A DNA stretch of 64,000 nt from Rhyacichthys aspro (Eukaryota; Chordata; Actinopteri; Gobiiformes; Rhyacichthyidae), in contig CM072168.1 of NCBI GenBank assembly GCA_036850595.1, forward strand, positions 17,909,982 through 17,973,981. The letters are read 5' to 3'. The translations under genes and the position numbers were made by a program. The notes below the pieces were generated by a model, which saw only the letters and a list, made by a program, of their open reading frames with translations, was not told the DNA's origin and made no database searches. Positions 48,061 through 61,529 of this stretch are shown here, one piece after another; the stretch's first letter is position 1, and every line of letters begins with the position of its first letter.

Positions 48061-50162
48061 TCTTCGTATTCATGGGTTTTATGGACATATGAAAAATTCA
48101 TCCAGAGACATGGTTTCTGTGGACAATACTGAGGTGCTGTTTGCATGAAAATAGTTCTGGCTTTAAGTTGTTTGGCACAGAAAGAGCATTTTGTGAAGAT
48201 GAAACTGAAACATTTGGAAATGGGCTCTAGAGTGCAATCTTTCCCAATCATTGCTTCACTTTATTCCACTCTATAAATTGTTCAGAAGTGCTTCTTGACA
48301 AAAAAAAAAAAAAAAATAAAAAAATCTACTTTCCCATTTTGCACATTGCTATTACATTTTAGCCAAATACTGATGCAGGAAAACCACAGATTTGGGTTTA
48401 TACAGCAACTGCAAGCGATCATTTTGGGAAAATTGTCCTATTCAAACAAACATTGCCAAATCACTGTTGAATTGTTGAGTTAGTGACATGCTCATCTAGT
48501 TCCACTGCTTTGTAACAAACAGAAATCATTTTAAGGACTGTTGTATTCAATCAGAAACAAGAAATCAGCAAATGAGCCGTGTGTGCTGTGTTGACAAGGC
48601 ACAAGCAGTGATGGAGCAGGGGAAAACTAGCAGCAGGTCAGCTGTTTATTTGACTGTAGGGTTACCAGGTTAAGTTTGTTGTACACTTTGTTACTGCTAT
48701 AGTTAATGACCAAATGGAGAGACCATTGAAACATGCCTCAGACATTTTTTATCATTTCTTTTGTGGAAAGCATCATGTCTGCCGCAATAAATCTGCCGAA
48801 TACAAGCTCCTTTGTAAAGTATAGTTTCATATACACCTTGATTATGCAATATACACACAAAGGAGCAACACAGTTCATTTTCACGTGTATAAACCTGACC
48901 TGAGAGAAGTGGTGAGAAGCAGGTCTGGTCCGGTGAAGCCGTGGGCACAGAGAACTGCAGAGTGAGACCTACTTTGATGTGAGAATCTATTATTCATCTT
49001 GCAGCCTGTATGTGTGCTTTGGCTATTTGAGGCTGAGACACGTAGCCCCGCACTCACACTGAATTGCACCTCCTCTCTCCTTCATGTTTCTAATGAGCAC
49101 TACTACTACGGCCTTGTGATTCTCTCTGGCCTCCTTAAGGTCTCTGCCCCGCTACTTTCCGTGTCTCTGCATGCACGCTCAATGGATACTAATTCACAGC
49201 CTGCTGCTTGAATGGCTCGTTTGAGAAACACTCCAAAGACAAATAGAAGCAGCCAGGAACTAGTCCATTAAAAGATGTAAACAACCTGACGAGGGCAATA
49301 AAGAGCATGCACTTCTATGAGGCGGAGTAGATCTGCAAAGCCCAATGGAGCCTTTTTAACGTATTTATCGACGTGCAGTTAAAGCTCCCACCGTGTTGTA
49401 CCGTCACATGTTTGGACCGATAACTATCTGTTGCCAAAGCAAAACCATGTGACTGCCTTGAAACTGACTGAAGGACCTTAGCAGTTTGAATATATTGAGG
49501 TGAAATATTAAAAACACTTTATTTGGGGTCCTCATACATCCTGGAAAACATCAAAATTTAGGCAGTCAGGTCAATTTGATCCTAAAATGGAAACTTTAAT
49601 TGTGGCCTTACATAAACGCTGTGTGCACAACATGAGTTTTGAACCTGAAGTCTGCTGTAGTTTTAAAGTGGAGTTTAAACAAGCACAGAGAACTAGTCTG
49701 GATAATTCCCTCTGATGGCAACACACAAACCCTGCATTACAGAAAAAAATAGGAATAAAATAAAAAAGTTTTTAATGTTAATGAGAAACTGCTTTCGTAT
49801 AAAGAAATTTGTGTAAAATGTATAATATATTTAAACAAAACTGAACTTTTTATGAACTAGTTCATAATCAAATCAAAATAACTTCATTTACATTTGTCTC
49901 TCTTGGAAGAATAAACATGTAAAGCTCCACGCTCACGTTTGTTTTGAAGGTTTAGGCCATTTATGAACAAAAAGTGAAACAACCATCAGACTTTTCACTG
50001 GTTTTGTGCATAGCATGTCAAGGCACAGTTCCATAGCTGTTCACATGCTCTGTGAAGCCATCTGCCTCCAGAAGTTGCCAGAAACTTGTAGAAATGTGTT
50101 CATAAAAGTTTCCCATTGTGTGAGTTTTCTAAGTTCATGCACTTCAAATGTTGCACTGGGGT

Positions 50163-50290
50163 AGAGTGGAGTCATCAGGTTTTTTTTTCTTTTTAAAGTT
50201 TTTTTTGGCCTTTATTTTACAGTCAGTGTAGACGGGAAACACATGTGGTATAAGCTCCACCAGGAGAGCCACCAGGCGCCCTGCCATCGA
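50163..50290. repeat. possible fish interspersed repeat fragment
   Basis: TTTTTTTTGGCCTTTATTTTACA, then GTCAGTGTAGACGGGAAACA and, further on, GAGCCACCAGGCGCCC. This resembles a common teleost repeat of the form GGCCTTTATT...ACAGTGTAGA...GGAAAC that ends in a GCGCCC motif. It is degraded and boundaries are uncertain. Confidence 0.35.
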
Positions 50291-51596
50291 CCTTTTCTGC
50301 AGCTTTTGCAGTGACAAAGTTTACTTCTATGACTGCAGGACTGTTGAAATAGAAGGATATAAACGTGCTCCTGACCTGAGGACTGACACTTCCAACCAAC
50401 AAACCTGAGTAAGGCCAGAGCTTTGTCAATGCATATGGAACACACTGTAAAATACAATTAAAAAGTTGAACCAAATAATATCTGCACATACCATGAAATT
50501 GAGAAGCTACTTCAAAGCCACTGTCTGAACGAGGGCAGAATTTTAAATGAGAGACCAAAAAGCTTTAACTTTACACATCCATGTTGAGAAATAGCACTTA
50601 AAAGCATGAAAAGGTTGTGAATGGGCTTCTCTGGCAGTACATCTGGACCTAGTAAAAGAAACTGTAGTTCACAGGTCAACACTTATACCGTTTTAACTTT
50701 GACCCGTCACTGATGTCCTCCCATTCACTTAAAACCACTATTAACTCCATTCATCACCGTTCATTGTCCCTCCCAGTCTCTCCATTTTAGTCTAATGGGC
50801 CAATTTGTTCATTATTGGTCTATTTTTAAGTCTGATCACAATTTCCCTCCAATTCCAGTCCAGTGCTAAAGCTAAAGTCACAAGTGATTCTAAAGGAAAG
50901 GATCAATAAGTCTCCATTTATTTTACAGACAGTGCAGTTTAAATGAAAAATATCTGTGTATAGTTGAGGTATAGTAGTTGAATTTGTATTTTTTTGTTTT
51001 AATTAGCAGAATGTCTCAGTGTAACACAACAGCAAATCAAATGAATTCAATTATTGAGTGTACCGAGGACACTATTCTTTGCTTGATAATTAGAAAACAA
51101 TATTGAAATCATAAAAATGTGAATAGCCTTTATCAACACAAATGACTCCCTTGTTTTATTCCCAGTCTGTGTGGGCTACAATAATGGGGCATTGATAATG
51201 GTTGAGTAATTAATCTTGCTACAGGTATCCAGCAGGTCACAGCCAGACTTTATGCTTTTGTGGAAATTACAAAGCTCTGCAGCTGTTACAAAAAGAAATA
51301 AAAGTGCAGTCATAGCTCTCTATAAATGAAGATAAGGTGACTTCATATATATATTTTAACTAGACATATATTTAAGTGAATTGTGCAGCAGCAGTAACTT
51401 CATCTACATTGTTCTTGTCAGAGATGTTTGCTCTGTTCTTGCGTTTGACCAACAAGATCTTATGGATTTCTGTGTTGTCAAAATAAAATACTTGAAAACT
51501 CTCTGAAATTGATTAATTTCTATAAGTGGAACTGGTCTGAAATAGAATTAAAAAGATTATATTGATTGTGTAGGTTCTTTCCGACTGTGCAGGTGA

Positions 51597-51790
51597 ATCT
51601 AAGGGTGTGTTCACATTTCTAGTGCACTTCATTTAGTTTGAAGACAGCGTAGTTCCAAACAGAAAACGATCTTTGTTGAATGGTCTGTTGCACAAAATGA
51701 AAACATGCATTGTTCAGGATGTACCCTGCCTAAGGCCCAAAACCGCTGGGATAGGCTTTAACCCCCTGCAACAGCCCCTAACATATGACC
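51597..51790 (+). repeat. possible LINE tail and MITE fragments
   Basis: AAGGGTGTGTTCACATTTCT at the left resembles the ends of some fish MITEs. GTACCCTGCCTAAGGCCCAA followed by CTGGGATAGGCTTTAACCCC resembles the CCCTGCCT...GCTGGGATAGGCTCCAGC stretch found near the 3' ends of many fish retroposons. Both are decayed. Confidence 0.45.
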
Positions 51791-52399
51791 TGGCTCACTT
51801 TGAGGCCAATGTCAAATGTCATATCAACACTTCAAGAGAATAATTATCACAGTGAAAGATGATTTAGTGCTATTATGAAGGACCGTCCTTAAAAATGCAA
51901 TTAATCTTCATACTTTAATTCCACAACTACCTCCATCTGGAACAATGTGGAGGCGAGCTGCCCTCTGTCTGCAGTTTGTTACGGTTTTGTTTGTAAAGCA
52001 ACATTATTGAATGTGAAGATCTCAGCCAAGTACAGTTAACAAAACTATACAATCATTTAAAAGCCACAGTAAACCTGGACTGACTTTTCCTCAGTTATAA
52101 AAGAGAGGATCGGCCACAAGGTTAGGTCTTTACACATATTTTCCTGTAAATCCTGCATATTGAATCTGTGGTAGAGAAAACAAGTATTGGACGAGTAGAA
52201 TATACTGCCGTCTTTTTAATACATGAGTTATAGTTATAATAAACAATGATAACCACGTTTTCATGCAGAGTCGTGTCAGGTAGGAATTATTCAGACACAA
52301 ACTCCATTGGAAACACGCCTGTGACTGGGGCTGTAGTCCTATCTCTGCACAGAGGCTCACACTTCTCCTGGGATGTGAACACATTAGCATAATCTGTCC

Positions 52400-52725
52400 A
52401 GTTGATTATGTTTGGGCAGTGGTGACGGAAAACGCTGGCCCCGTGATTAGGCTCTGTACAGGGCTGTCAGCCAAGGCCAGAGAAAAGCAATCAGCGCAGC
52501 AGATTAAAATGTGCCACAGCAAACAAAATGAGGAAAAGGTGCACACGGCACAACAGCCAAGGCACCGGGTTCCAGTCTTTGAGAGGCTGGGTCAAAAGAT
52601 GATGACTGACAAGTTGCTTAATAGAGGAGTCCATCACCTCCTTGTCCCAGGCCTTCCACTGATAACTACTATTAGCTCAAATGACAGCCATTTCAACGGA
52701 GCTGCAATCAGTGGCTTTTAAGAAT
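52400..52725. promoter_or_regulatory. candidate conserved non-coding block (long)
   Basis: Unique sequence with balanced composition and few stops in one plus frame (100 codons, 52419-52721), flanked by AT-rich DNA. Features include GGCCCCGTGATTAGGCTCTG, CAGATTAAAATGTGCCACAG and GCAATCAGTGGC. No acceptor or donor frames it, and the residue pattern fits no family I know. A conserved enhancer is the likelier reading, but that is inference. Confidence 0.3.
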
Positions 52726-53094
52726 AAAAACACTTACATGACTCAAATTCGGGAAGAAAGCTACATTTTTTACTTATGTGCTGTCCTCATATAATCATCA
52801 TTTAACTATATACAGAGTGGAAACAACATGATGTACCTTTTACTGTGTATTTGCTAAAAGCATGGTGGTACTTAGTGGGTAATGACCAGTAATCAGAGTA
52901 GTTTAGTGCACTTTAGCTTGTTTATGGTGAATTTTAAAGGGACAGTCGTCAAATGAGTGAAAAGTAAAGCCACTGTGTTCATGAGCAATGTGCTTTTGCA
53001 GGTGTGCTTTACTGAGAGCAGAGTCTGTATGATTATTATGTATGATTTATTCCTTTAATAAAATACTCCCATGTTACTTGGTAATGAAACAGCG

Positions 53095-53490
53095 AGAGCA
53101 CATTAGTCCAGATCTTTCCAAATTAAACTGGCTTCCATTAAATTTCAGACTCTGCTTTTACAACCTCAGAATCCCTCCAGGACTCTGAGGTGTGTGGACG
53201 ACTGCTCCTGTCCGTCCCACGGATCTGGATCGTGACCAGACTCGACCAGATCGTTCCCGGTGGCTGCACCTAAACTGAGTACCAGCCTCTCACTTCAGAT
53301 TAGAGCGGCCCAGCCTCTCAAACACTTTAAAACTATGTCAAAGATCCTCATTTCCTTGGCTTTTGTACTTTTTAGCATAGCTTTTATTGGACATTTACAG
53401 TCTATTTGTATTTATTTTATTTCTTTGCCTGTTTTTATTCTTTTGTTTTTTGTGGCCAGAGAGAAATTAACTTTGACTTGACATTACTAC
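53095..53490 (+). mobile_element. L2-like LINE, 3' end of reverse transcriptase ORF
   Basis: The plus strand keeps the last part of an L2-type reverse transcriptase ORF. A LNWLPL-like motif is encoded at about 53119-53139, and VAAPKLSTSLSLQIRAAQ near 53260-53310 corresponds to the VAAPKLWNSLPLSLRSA signature of these proteins. LKHFKTMSKILISLAF then corresponds to the usual LKTHLFSLAF end. A T-rich 3' stretch runs to about 53485. Frameshifts separate the motifs. The copy is 5'-truncated and dead. Confidence 0.8.
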
Positions 53491-56400
53491 TACTATATAC
53501 TAAATACTAAATACTAATACTTGACTACCAGTTCAACCTTGCATATGACATAATTTTATAATTTACAGTTCTATTTATTATCATCTTTTCCCCTTCTATC
53601 TCCACACTATTACTGAGCAGGAACGTGAAGTGCGAGAGGAGATTTCCTAAATAAGTTTATGTCCTGAGACTTTTATGTTAAGTATCCTAATGGAGTGCTT
53701 AGTTATGTAGGTATTTATTAATAACAGCATATCAGTGTATGGTCATGCTAACATATGACCACTAGTGTTTAACCACATGAATTGTAGGTTTAAACAAATA
53801 ACAATCAAGAGCACGCAAATCACAAAATACAAGACTTCATAGCAACTCTCTTCCAGGTTTGTGCTCCTCTCACCTGTGGTCTTCTGTCCAAAAATATCCT
53901 GCGATAAATAAAAGCTCGGACGGTAATTTGATCCAGATCCAGGCACATATGCTCCATTCACCTTTGGCCTGAGCTTTCATCACATTGTCTGGGAAAAGCA
54001 AAACATGAATATTCATGATTTATGCTGACTCACAGAGCGATGACGCTCCGAGCGCCCCTGTGGATTGTGGGTACTAACGAGCTGGTGGAGCCCATCTGTT
54101 CCTGCAGGTCTGTGATGGATGTGTGCAGCCACAGGTGCTCCTCCGACACCGACCAAACCATTCGGGTCAGTGCAACAGGACACGCTTCACCTGATTCTGC
54201 TGCAAAGAGCACAGCTTTTAAATAATAGAATAACCATAGTTTCTGAAGAATCGTGGATTGAATAAATAGATCAAACGAGTGTCGCAGATGTTTATTTCAA
54301 TCAAATTTTTCGATTACTTGCCAATAAAACATCAGTAACAAATAGCAAACAAAAGATACTACAAATGTGCATAAACCCATGTTGTATTTCTATAGTTGAT
54401 GTAAAGTATTAAAGTGTTTTGGGTAAAGCTACTGCTGCTGTTTGTGTGAAAAAAGACCACAGCATTAAACACCAGATGCATTCAGAAGGCTCCAGATCTC
54501 AACACTATTTTATGAAACTAAATCTAGATAAGCATACTTAAATATGTGGAAGTGTGCTCTATTTGCCCAATACAGATTTAAAGGTGGATTGTGTTTTTGG
54601 TAAAGAACATGAATGTACTTCTCCGTCAGCAGTTTGTCTTATTATTTTCCCAACTTACAAATGCAAACCGTTTTCTACTGGACTGTCAGCAGAGGTGTTG
54701 TTTACAAGTGGAGACTATCCAAGTGGCAAGTTTGAAAGAAAAACGCACCTATTGAAATGGTTGGGTAATTTTAGCAAATGTTCTACAAATAGAACTTTTT
54801 CCAAACTAACAACAACTTAAACTATATGAAGGTAGTTTAAAGACAAACCTCAAGGCCTCGAATGCACTGTGTACTTATTTTCTCACTAATTTTCTGATAC
54901 ACTTATGACTAAGGTAACCATCTGAGTCTATATCTCAAATATGTACTGGCATATTTACAGTAAAAGAACACTATCCTTGAGTTGTGTTGTGATGTTCAGC
55001 CAAGAACATAGTCATTTACATCGTATTTAAGATAACAGTAAAGGACTCTCAAACATAATTACATTTTCCGTGACATTAACGCTTCATAAAACGCTGTCCA
55101 GCTGTCAACTGAGCCATTTCAGTGTCTTTTTACTCGATTTATAGGAACCTCACGAACAGCTTACTGTCATCAGTGACGTTTAATTTAAACACTTCAAGGT
55201 AAAGGGCAGTGGCTGAGTATAAACTGTGCACAGACTGAGAGTAAAACTGGTGGAAGACATTTTACACTTGTTGGTTCATCAAATCGACGTTTTCCTGGAG
55301 ACCTGTTCAGAAGACACTCTGATGACGATATATTTTGCTAAAAGACTGGAACAAATCAGATAATGTGACACAGAGTCGCTGCTGTCATTACACAGAGCCA
55401 TCAGTTCATATCCCAGCATTATTTCTGAGCTTTTTTAACTTCGTATGTTCTTGAGCTGAGAAGTCATTTACACTATGTTCTTCTAGTGCTCACAATTTAC
55501 TCTGAACACATGTCACTTACAGAAAAGCACGACACATGGATGGTTTAATATTGCAGCTTCAATACTTGGGATAAATTCAGTCACTGTCGGATTACAGCTC
55601 TGGTCGACTCGAACACGGCTGTAAACCAATAATTACACACCGCGTGAACATACTGTACTTAATCACGAAGCTGCTAATTAAAAACCGCTCTGAAGTCGTG
55701 TAGGTTTTACTCACGAGCGGCGCCTGGCTTTTCGATATCACTCCCAGGAACCGTTTGATGGGTTTTATTTTCACAGATGAGGTAGAGTGCACTCAATTTA
55801 TTACACGCTCAGTCGTTTCTGCTGATCCAGCAATAAACTGCTATTCAGTGAAGTTAAAAGTAGTGTACATATCTATATTTGCATATGTCCTTCGCTCACG
55901 GTGAAAACAGTCATAGAAGCGTCATAAAAGGAGTTTAAAAGGGATTTTAATACGAGCAAATGTCAAACTCAACAAGAACAATTTTGGACAAGCTTTAGCG
56001 TAACTTTTGCTCTCAGAAAAGTTTAATGCAGCATTGATGTGGTCCTCAGTTATTTTTTATGTGTTTATTTGCTTTAAACTAAAAACTATGATTCCTATTT
56101 ATTAACACCGCTTAAGTGTCAGTTTTTTTTTACCTCTTTTGAATTATATTTAAGTCCTAAATACAAGCTAAATGCTAGTAAATAATCATAGAGTTTTACA
56201 GTTTCAAGCAGCTTTAGTATTTGTTTAGAAAATAACTTAAAAATAACTTCTGAAACTGCGTGTTTTGTACAAATATGACTCTGCCAAGCTCCAGTGTATA
56301 TATTTTTATTATATGTATAGTGTGGTAGAGCTCATCACTCATGTAATGTAATGTAATGATAAATCCTCTTGTACATGAGCTAATGGGTGAATTTTCGACT

Positions 56401-58929
56401 CTTTAAACTTTTAATCTTCCAGGAACCACGTAGATGCAGCATATAACTGAGATGGGCACCAGTTTTACACAGACAATTATGTAAGAAGAGAATCAGAAGA
56501 CAGTTTATTGGGGTCAGTTTCATTTGTAATATTAAAGAGAATATTGTACCTGGTTAAGAGCAAGTGTTTCTCTCTTTCTTTTGTTTGTCGTCTAAAAAGG
56601 ACAGGATGTAATGAGCAATACAAAGGTGCTTAGAGATAATTGTGCTGAAATATTTGCTGTTATTTATTCATTTACAAGGTAACTGCTAACACACCATGTT
56701 AAAATGTTTGTTTCCTAAGCATTTCATTACATTACATTGCATTCATTCTGCTTTTTGATCCAATGATAAGCGCTAATCTGCTTTCTTTGTTCAGATTCAA
56801 AGTTTTGACAGTGATATCTTGGATCAGAGTCTTACCAAGAGAAAAAAAAAACTAATGTTCAATAATGTTCAAAAGGCTGGCTGTGTCTATTCATAGTTTC
56901 TCTTACACCAAACCTCCCCAGTGTCGTGTGTGAGCTGGTGATTCTGCGTCTTCGTGTGATTATAAAATGTTTAGCACATGACTAAGTTTATAAAAAGAAG
57001 CTAATTTGCTAATTTACTAGTTTAATGTGTGCAAGTTAAACCAAGCAGAACACTGCACTGGAGTGATGGATGACTTTTTCTGTCTGCATTAAAGACACAC
57101 AACGTAACTTCAATTGGCCGTTTAAATTAACATGCGTGTTGTAATTAATTGGACTTGGCTGGATGCGGCTCACTCTGTGAAACTGATTACAAATAGGCAG
57201 GTGTTAAAAAAAAACAACTAAAGCCTTCTGAATGGCACAAGATGATTAAACTGCTCTAATCCCTTTAGTCAGACCAGAGCAGCTCTTATTACAAATACCA
57301 ACAAGTATTTGTCTGAATAAATGTCAAACATGAGCAAGGTGAATTTAAAAAGCAGCTGTGTTTGTCTATTAGAGCTCAGGCAGGCAGCATTTGAGGTTAT
57401 TATTATTTTTCCATTTTAGCTAAAGTTATGAATCTAGGGAATTTGGCCAAAAAGAAAGAGGGGTCACAAGTTCAATCCTCAATAGCTCAGTAACAAGAAT
57501 AAATAATAAATGGCTTCCTGGTAGCTAACATCTGGACTAAAGCATCACTGTAAAAGATCGGTCTATAGCATTTTTAAACTAATGGAGGGTAAAGAAGAAG
57601 CTGACTTATTGATCAAACCCATTCTTTCCAGAACGAGGACCTTTCATTTCAAGATAATACCAAGCTTTAATGCACAGATTTACTGACGACAAGAAATCAG
57701 AGCTGTTTATTGCACTTTAACCTGTTTGTAGTTCATAATCAAACCATAAAAAACACAAAACAAAGCATCAGCCTATTATTCCACTTTTATTATGGACACG
57801 GCAGTACTTTTTCCTCTTCGGTTTCCATTGCACGAGCGCCACAATCTGTTCTATTACAAAGGCCTATATCACGCTTGTGTGATCGCTCTCTGTGTGTTGT
57901 GAACTGTGTCCGAGCTAAGACACGTCTGTATGTGTCAGCGATTTGCAGTCATGACAGGTCCTCATGCATGTGGCAGCGAAAGGAGATTGCAGCTGAAACC
58001 GTTCATGCGCATTTCACCCATCTGTGAGCATCAGAGGAGAACAGTTGTGCAGGAATCGCATTATGGGCATGCCATTACTGCTGGAATAAATGTTTTTTAT
58101 CCCAGCTGTTTTCCAATGCAATAATCTGATGAGCCCAAAAGGAGTTGAATTGATTTGGTGAATTGATCAACCTCTGGCTACTGCCTGGATCTACACTAAT
58201 CCTTGAACCATTTCTCTGAGGAGATCTGCGCTGAAATGAATAATTAGATGATTCAATCAAATGAGTGGGTTGCTATGCCAACCAACATGAGCATCAGAGG
58301 AAGGACGCTTGTTTAAACATAAATTACGTGGGATTGTATAACAGGAAGTGAATGCATTTAACACAGTTTGAAGGCATTTCCAGAAGAATCTCCAATATGT
58401 TAAATAATGGTGTAATTCCAGTCTCTGCAATCTTTTATATTGTGTTTTAACGTTTACAGTTTTCTTCATAGTGCACTATTAACAATAACTCCCAAAATGT
58501 GTACAGTAACTAAGTACGCCATATGACATTTTACCTTTTTATCTCTGAAAAACATGGACCTGGAAATGTAGCCTTCCTGTGAGCACACTATGGTAGCCCT
58601 GCAGGGACGTCCTGTTGTCTTTGAACAAACCCAATGGGAATCGGTGAAACATATTTTTAAAAAAAGTGCTTTTCCTCCAACACTGCCAAGTTTGTCTGCT
58701 CTTCCATTGGGTTCAATTGAGTTTTAAATGTCTTCTTTTCCAATATAGATGATTGCAAAGTGGTATTTTGAAGCCACTATGCACCAGTGAAAGTAAGTGA
58801 CCCAACATTGGTTTAATAATAATAATAATAATCCCGTTGGACTGAAACCATGTCTCTCTTGAGCTGTGCCTTTCCTTTTTAAGAGTCAACAGTTGCATTA
58901 AGCCACAGCTCCACAACATGCCATTGAAG
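53491..58929. other. non-coding sequence
   Basis: No confident exon. Two weak exon-like stretches (54108-54165 plus, and about 55709-55792 minus) are discussed as findings. Pentanucleotide TAATG runs lie near 56.35 kb, with an inverted copy near 56.73 kb. The rest is AT-rich. Confidence 0.5.
58814..58832. repeat. AAT trinucleotide microsatellite
   Basis: Six AAT units. Simple sequence. Confidence 0.9.
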
Positions 58930-59190
58930 CCCTTTGTGTCGCTCTTCCTCAGAACATTGGAGGACGTTGTTAGGCAGCCCCTGCACTGCCTCGCTCATTT
59001 ACCCTGTCAGCCCACAGCCCAGTGGCTCAATGAAGATTAATTATGATCCTGTTGTCACGGCGTGCCCGGGGTAATGGGATGTGCCACATGGCGAGGTGCA
59101 CCGCTCTCTCCTCTGTCACATCCACTCTTCTATCGCTGATCACGCCTCCCACTAAAAGTCTCTCGTCCAACCCTGTCTCCCCGACGCAAG
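58930..59190. promoter_or_regulatory. candidate conserved non-coding block
   Basis: Unique, balanced sequence: CACAGCCCAGTGGCTCAATG, then GAAGATTAATTATGATCCTG (TTAATTA homeodomain core), then CGGCGTGCCCGGGGTAATGG. No coding or repeat signature. Regulatory role inferred. Confidence 0.3.
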
Positions 59191-60279
59191 GTAACGTTTC
59201 ACAAAAGTGGATAAGTACAATGTAAACATGGAAGAAATGTCCTGTTAAGATGGGACACGTATAAATGTAACATGCTTTCAGTTATTTGTGCTGTTATATC
59301 TCAAAAAGGAGGTTGTAACACTGTGGATTTACTTTTTTGTGTTTGTGTATTAACCCCAACTAGTTATGGTTAAAAAAATATCATCAACACCCAAAATGTG
59401 TCAACTATGGTAATCAATATATCAAGGAACCTTTAGTTCTTTGTAAGAGAAGAATAAGGATGGTCGGCCAGGCACAACCAAGCTTTCTTTTTCTTTTTGC
59501 ATCCACTCAATCATTGTCATATCCACACACAACCTTTAGTACAATTAGCGTGACCACAAGCTTTTATAGCAGGAATGTTGTCTGTAAATGTAAAAGCATA
59601 ACTGTAAAGCGAGTATAAATACAGACTTACTTTTGTACGTTATGGGAAACCTTACACTCTGAGACATGGTTGACTTTTGAGACCAACACCTCTTCAATAA
59701 AAGACACAGTCATGCTTCTCGTGTCCGTGATGGCTCTGTTTGCCTCGACGAGCTGAATTAACCCAAGGCTGTTCCCTGTTCCTCAGCGATCCTTGTGAGA
59801 AAAGATGAAAGGAGCAAGCATTAGGTGTTTTTCTTCTCGAGAAATGACTCGAAGCTGCTACTTTTCCAAACACTCTTTAAATTGCTTTATCATAATATTC
59901 TGTGTCCTCATTTTACCAATAATACATTATCTTTTCAAGACTAAAACCACACCGAGAAACTTCAAAAACAAGTACATTTACAGCCAGAACCCTGTGTGTC
60001 TTTTCTTATTAGTTTTATTTTTAATGTTTCTTTCTACGACTTAACTGAGCCCTTGTATCTACATTAAAAGAAATTGTAGTTAGGCCTTAAACCTTCCAGA
60101 AACCTCCAGCCCAACGTCGATCTAAAGCAGTGATTATCTCGATCTCATTTCTCAAAGCAAAGTTGTCATCATTGTTGTGGTTATTGATTGTTGAATGAAA
60201 ACAGCTCGGATGAATCATTATTTACCAAAGCATCACCAACGGAAGTTAAAGGTCTAAAATGGCAGCTGCAGCTTCATCT
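59191..60279. other. non-coding sequence
   Basis: No exon or recognisable element. AT-rich. Confidence 0.5.
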
Positions 60280-60490
60280 GCTCATTGCTCAAGGTTCAAT
60301 TGACAGTTGTGTTGTTGTCGAGTTTGATAAATTGTGTGTCTGGCCCGTGTGACATTTCAGAGTCCGGGGCTGAATGTCTCTGTGGTAATAAGGATTCTGG
60401 GCCACATCTGGAGAAAGACATTTAGCTCATGTTGAAGCCAAGACACTGGAAACAGCACAGAGAGCATTTAGCGTCACAATAGCTCTATAA
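60280..60490. promoter_or_regulatory. candidate conserved non-coding block
   Basis: Unique, evenly composed stretch, including CTCAAGGTTCAATTGACAGT and GAGTCCGGGGCTGAATGTCT. No coding or repeat signature. Inferred only. Confidence 0.25.
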
Positions 60491-61529
60491 AAAGAAACAT
60501 GACACTGTATTATGACACTTTATGTTTGTAAAAAGCCTCTGTTACATAAGACACTCAACCCCTGACCCTGAATTATTTAAAAACCATACCCCTATAGAAA
60601 GAATTACTCATTTTTCTTCAGAATCGTTATATTTGGACTCATGCAAATGTATAAGAAACAAAACATAACAAAATAAGAGCAATTTTAGTAACTTTTTTGC
60701 AACAGTGTATTGCAAATATTTTCAAAATAAATTTTAACTTTAAAGTACAAAACTTTTCTGTGGATGTGCCACCTTTACTTTTTACTGAGAGTTATTTGCA
60801 GACTTTAATTGAGTGTTTTAAATTCTCTAGTGCTTCACGTGAAATGGGGAAATTATTTCTGTGATGAACACTGCTGTTTTTATTCTTTAATTACTTACAA
60901 ATAGATAGTTTGTTAATTGAATTGAAGCCAACATCATTGCGACCAGAAAGGCTCAATTCACTTTTCAAGCACAAAGCCATTTTAAATTGCTTCACACAAA
61001 AACACAGTATTTCAATCTAAGAAACACAAAAATCACAAAACAGAAAAGTTTCAGAAAAAAAGAAGAAATAACCACAAATGTGATTAAAAAGTTGAAACTC
61101 AGAGCAGTGTTTATGCTGCATTTATAAAATAGACGAGAGATAGAAAGAGGATGTATTGTGGCACAGATCATTATTGTTATTACTAAGATTATTATCAGTC
61201 ATGTGTTGCTATGGCAATGTCATAATTTACACTGGAAAACATTCATTTATCACAAACAAAGGCGTTGGTGGTGTTGAGATTAATAAAAACAAATTCTGCA
61301 TTTTCAAAATATTGTCAAATTGAAATATAAAGGTAAATATCTGAGCCTTTTGTAAACATTAAGGAATGACTCTCAGTGTTGAATGTGCTATGGTTAATAT
61401 TTTCATCTTTTCTTTGAGTCACATCTGGTTTTAGATTTGCAGTAAATGGTCAAAACTGAATAATTTTGCCTGCTTTAATAAAAATCCACTAGACTTCTGT
61501 CAACAGAGTCTGATGTAGAGGAAAACCTG
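60491..61529. other. non-coding sequence
   Basis: Very AT-rich with many short A- and T-runs. No exon or recognisable element. Confidence 0.5.

Larger units (their letters stand above)
48061..52399. other. non-coding sequence
   Basis: No exon recognised. It contains a long A-run (about 48300-48317), a balanced unique stretch around 49.0-49.4 kb, and two weak interspersed-repeat matches listed separately. Confidence 0.5.

Noticed and set aside
54045..54062. GAGCGCCCCTGTGG as a fourth CTCF site
   Set aside because: The core lacks one G of the AGGGGGCGC-type motif, so the spacing is wrong.
57440..57490. B-box-like GTTCAATCC suggesting a tRNA or tRNA-derived SINE
   Set aside because: No matching A box at the right distance and no cloverleaf could be formed.
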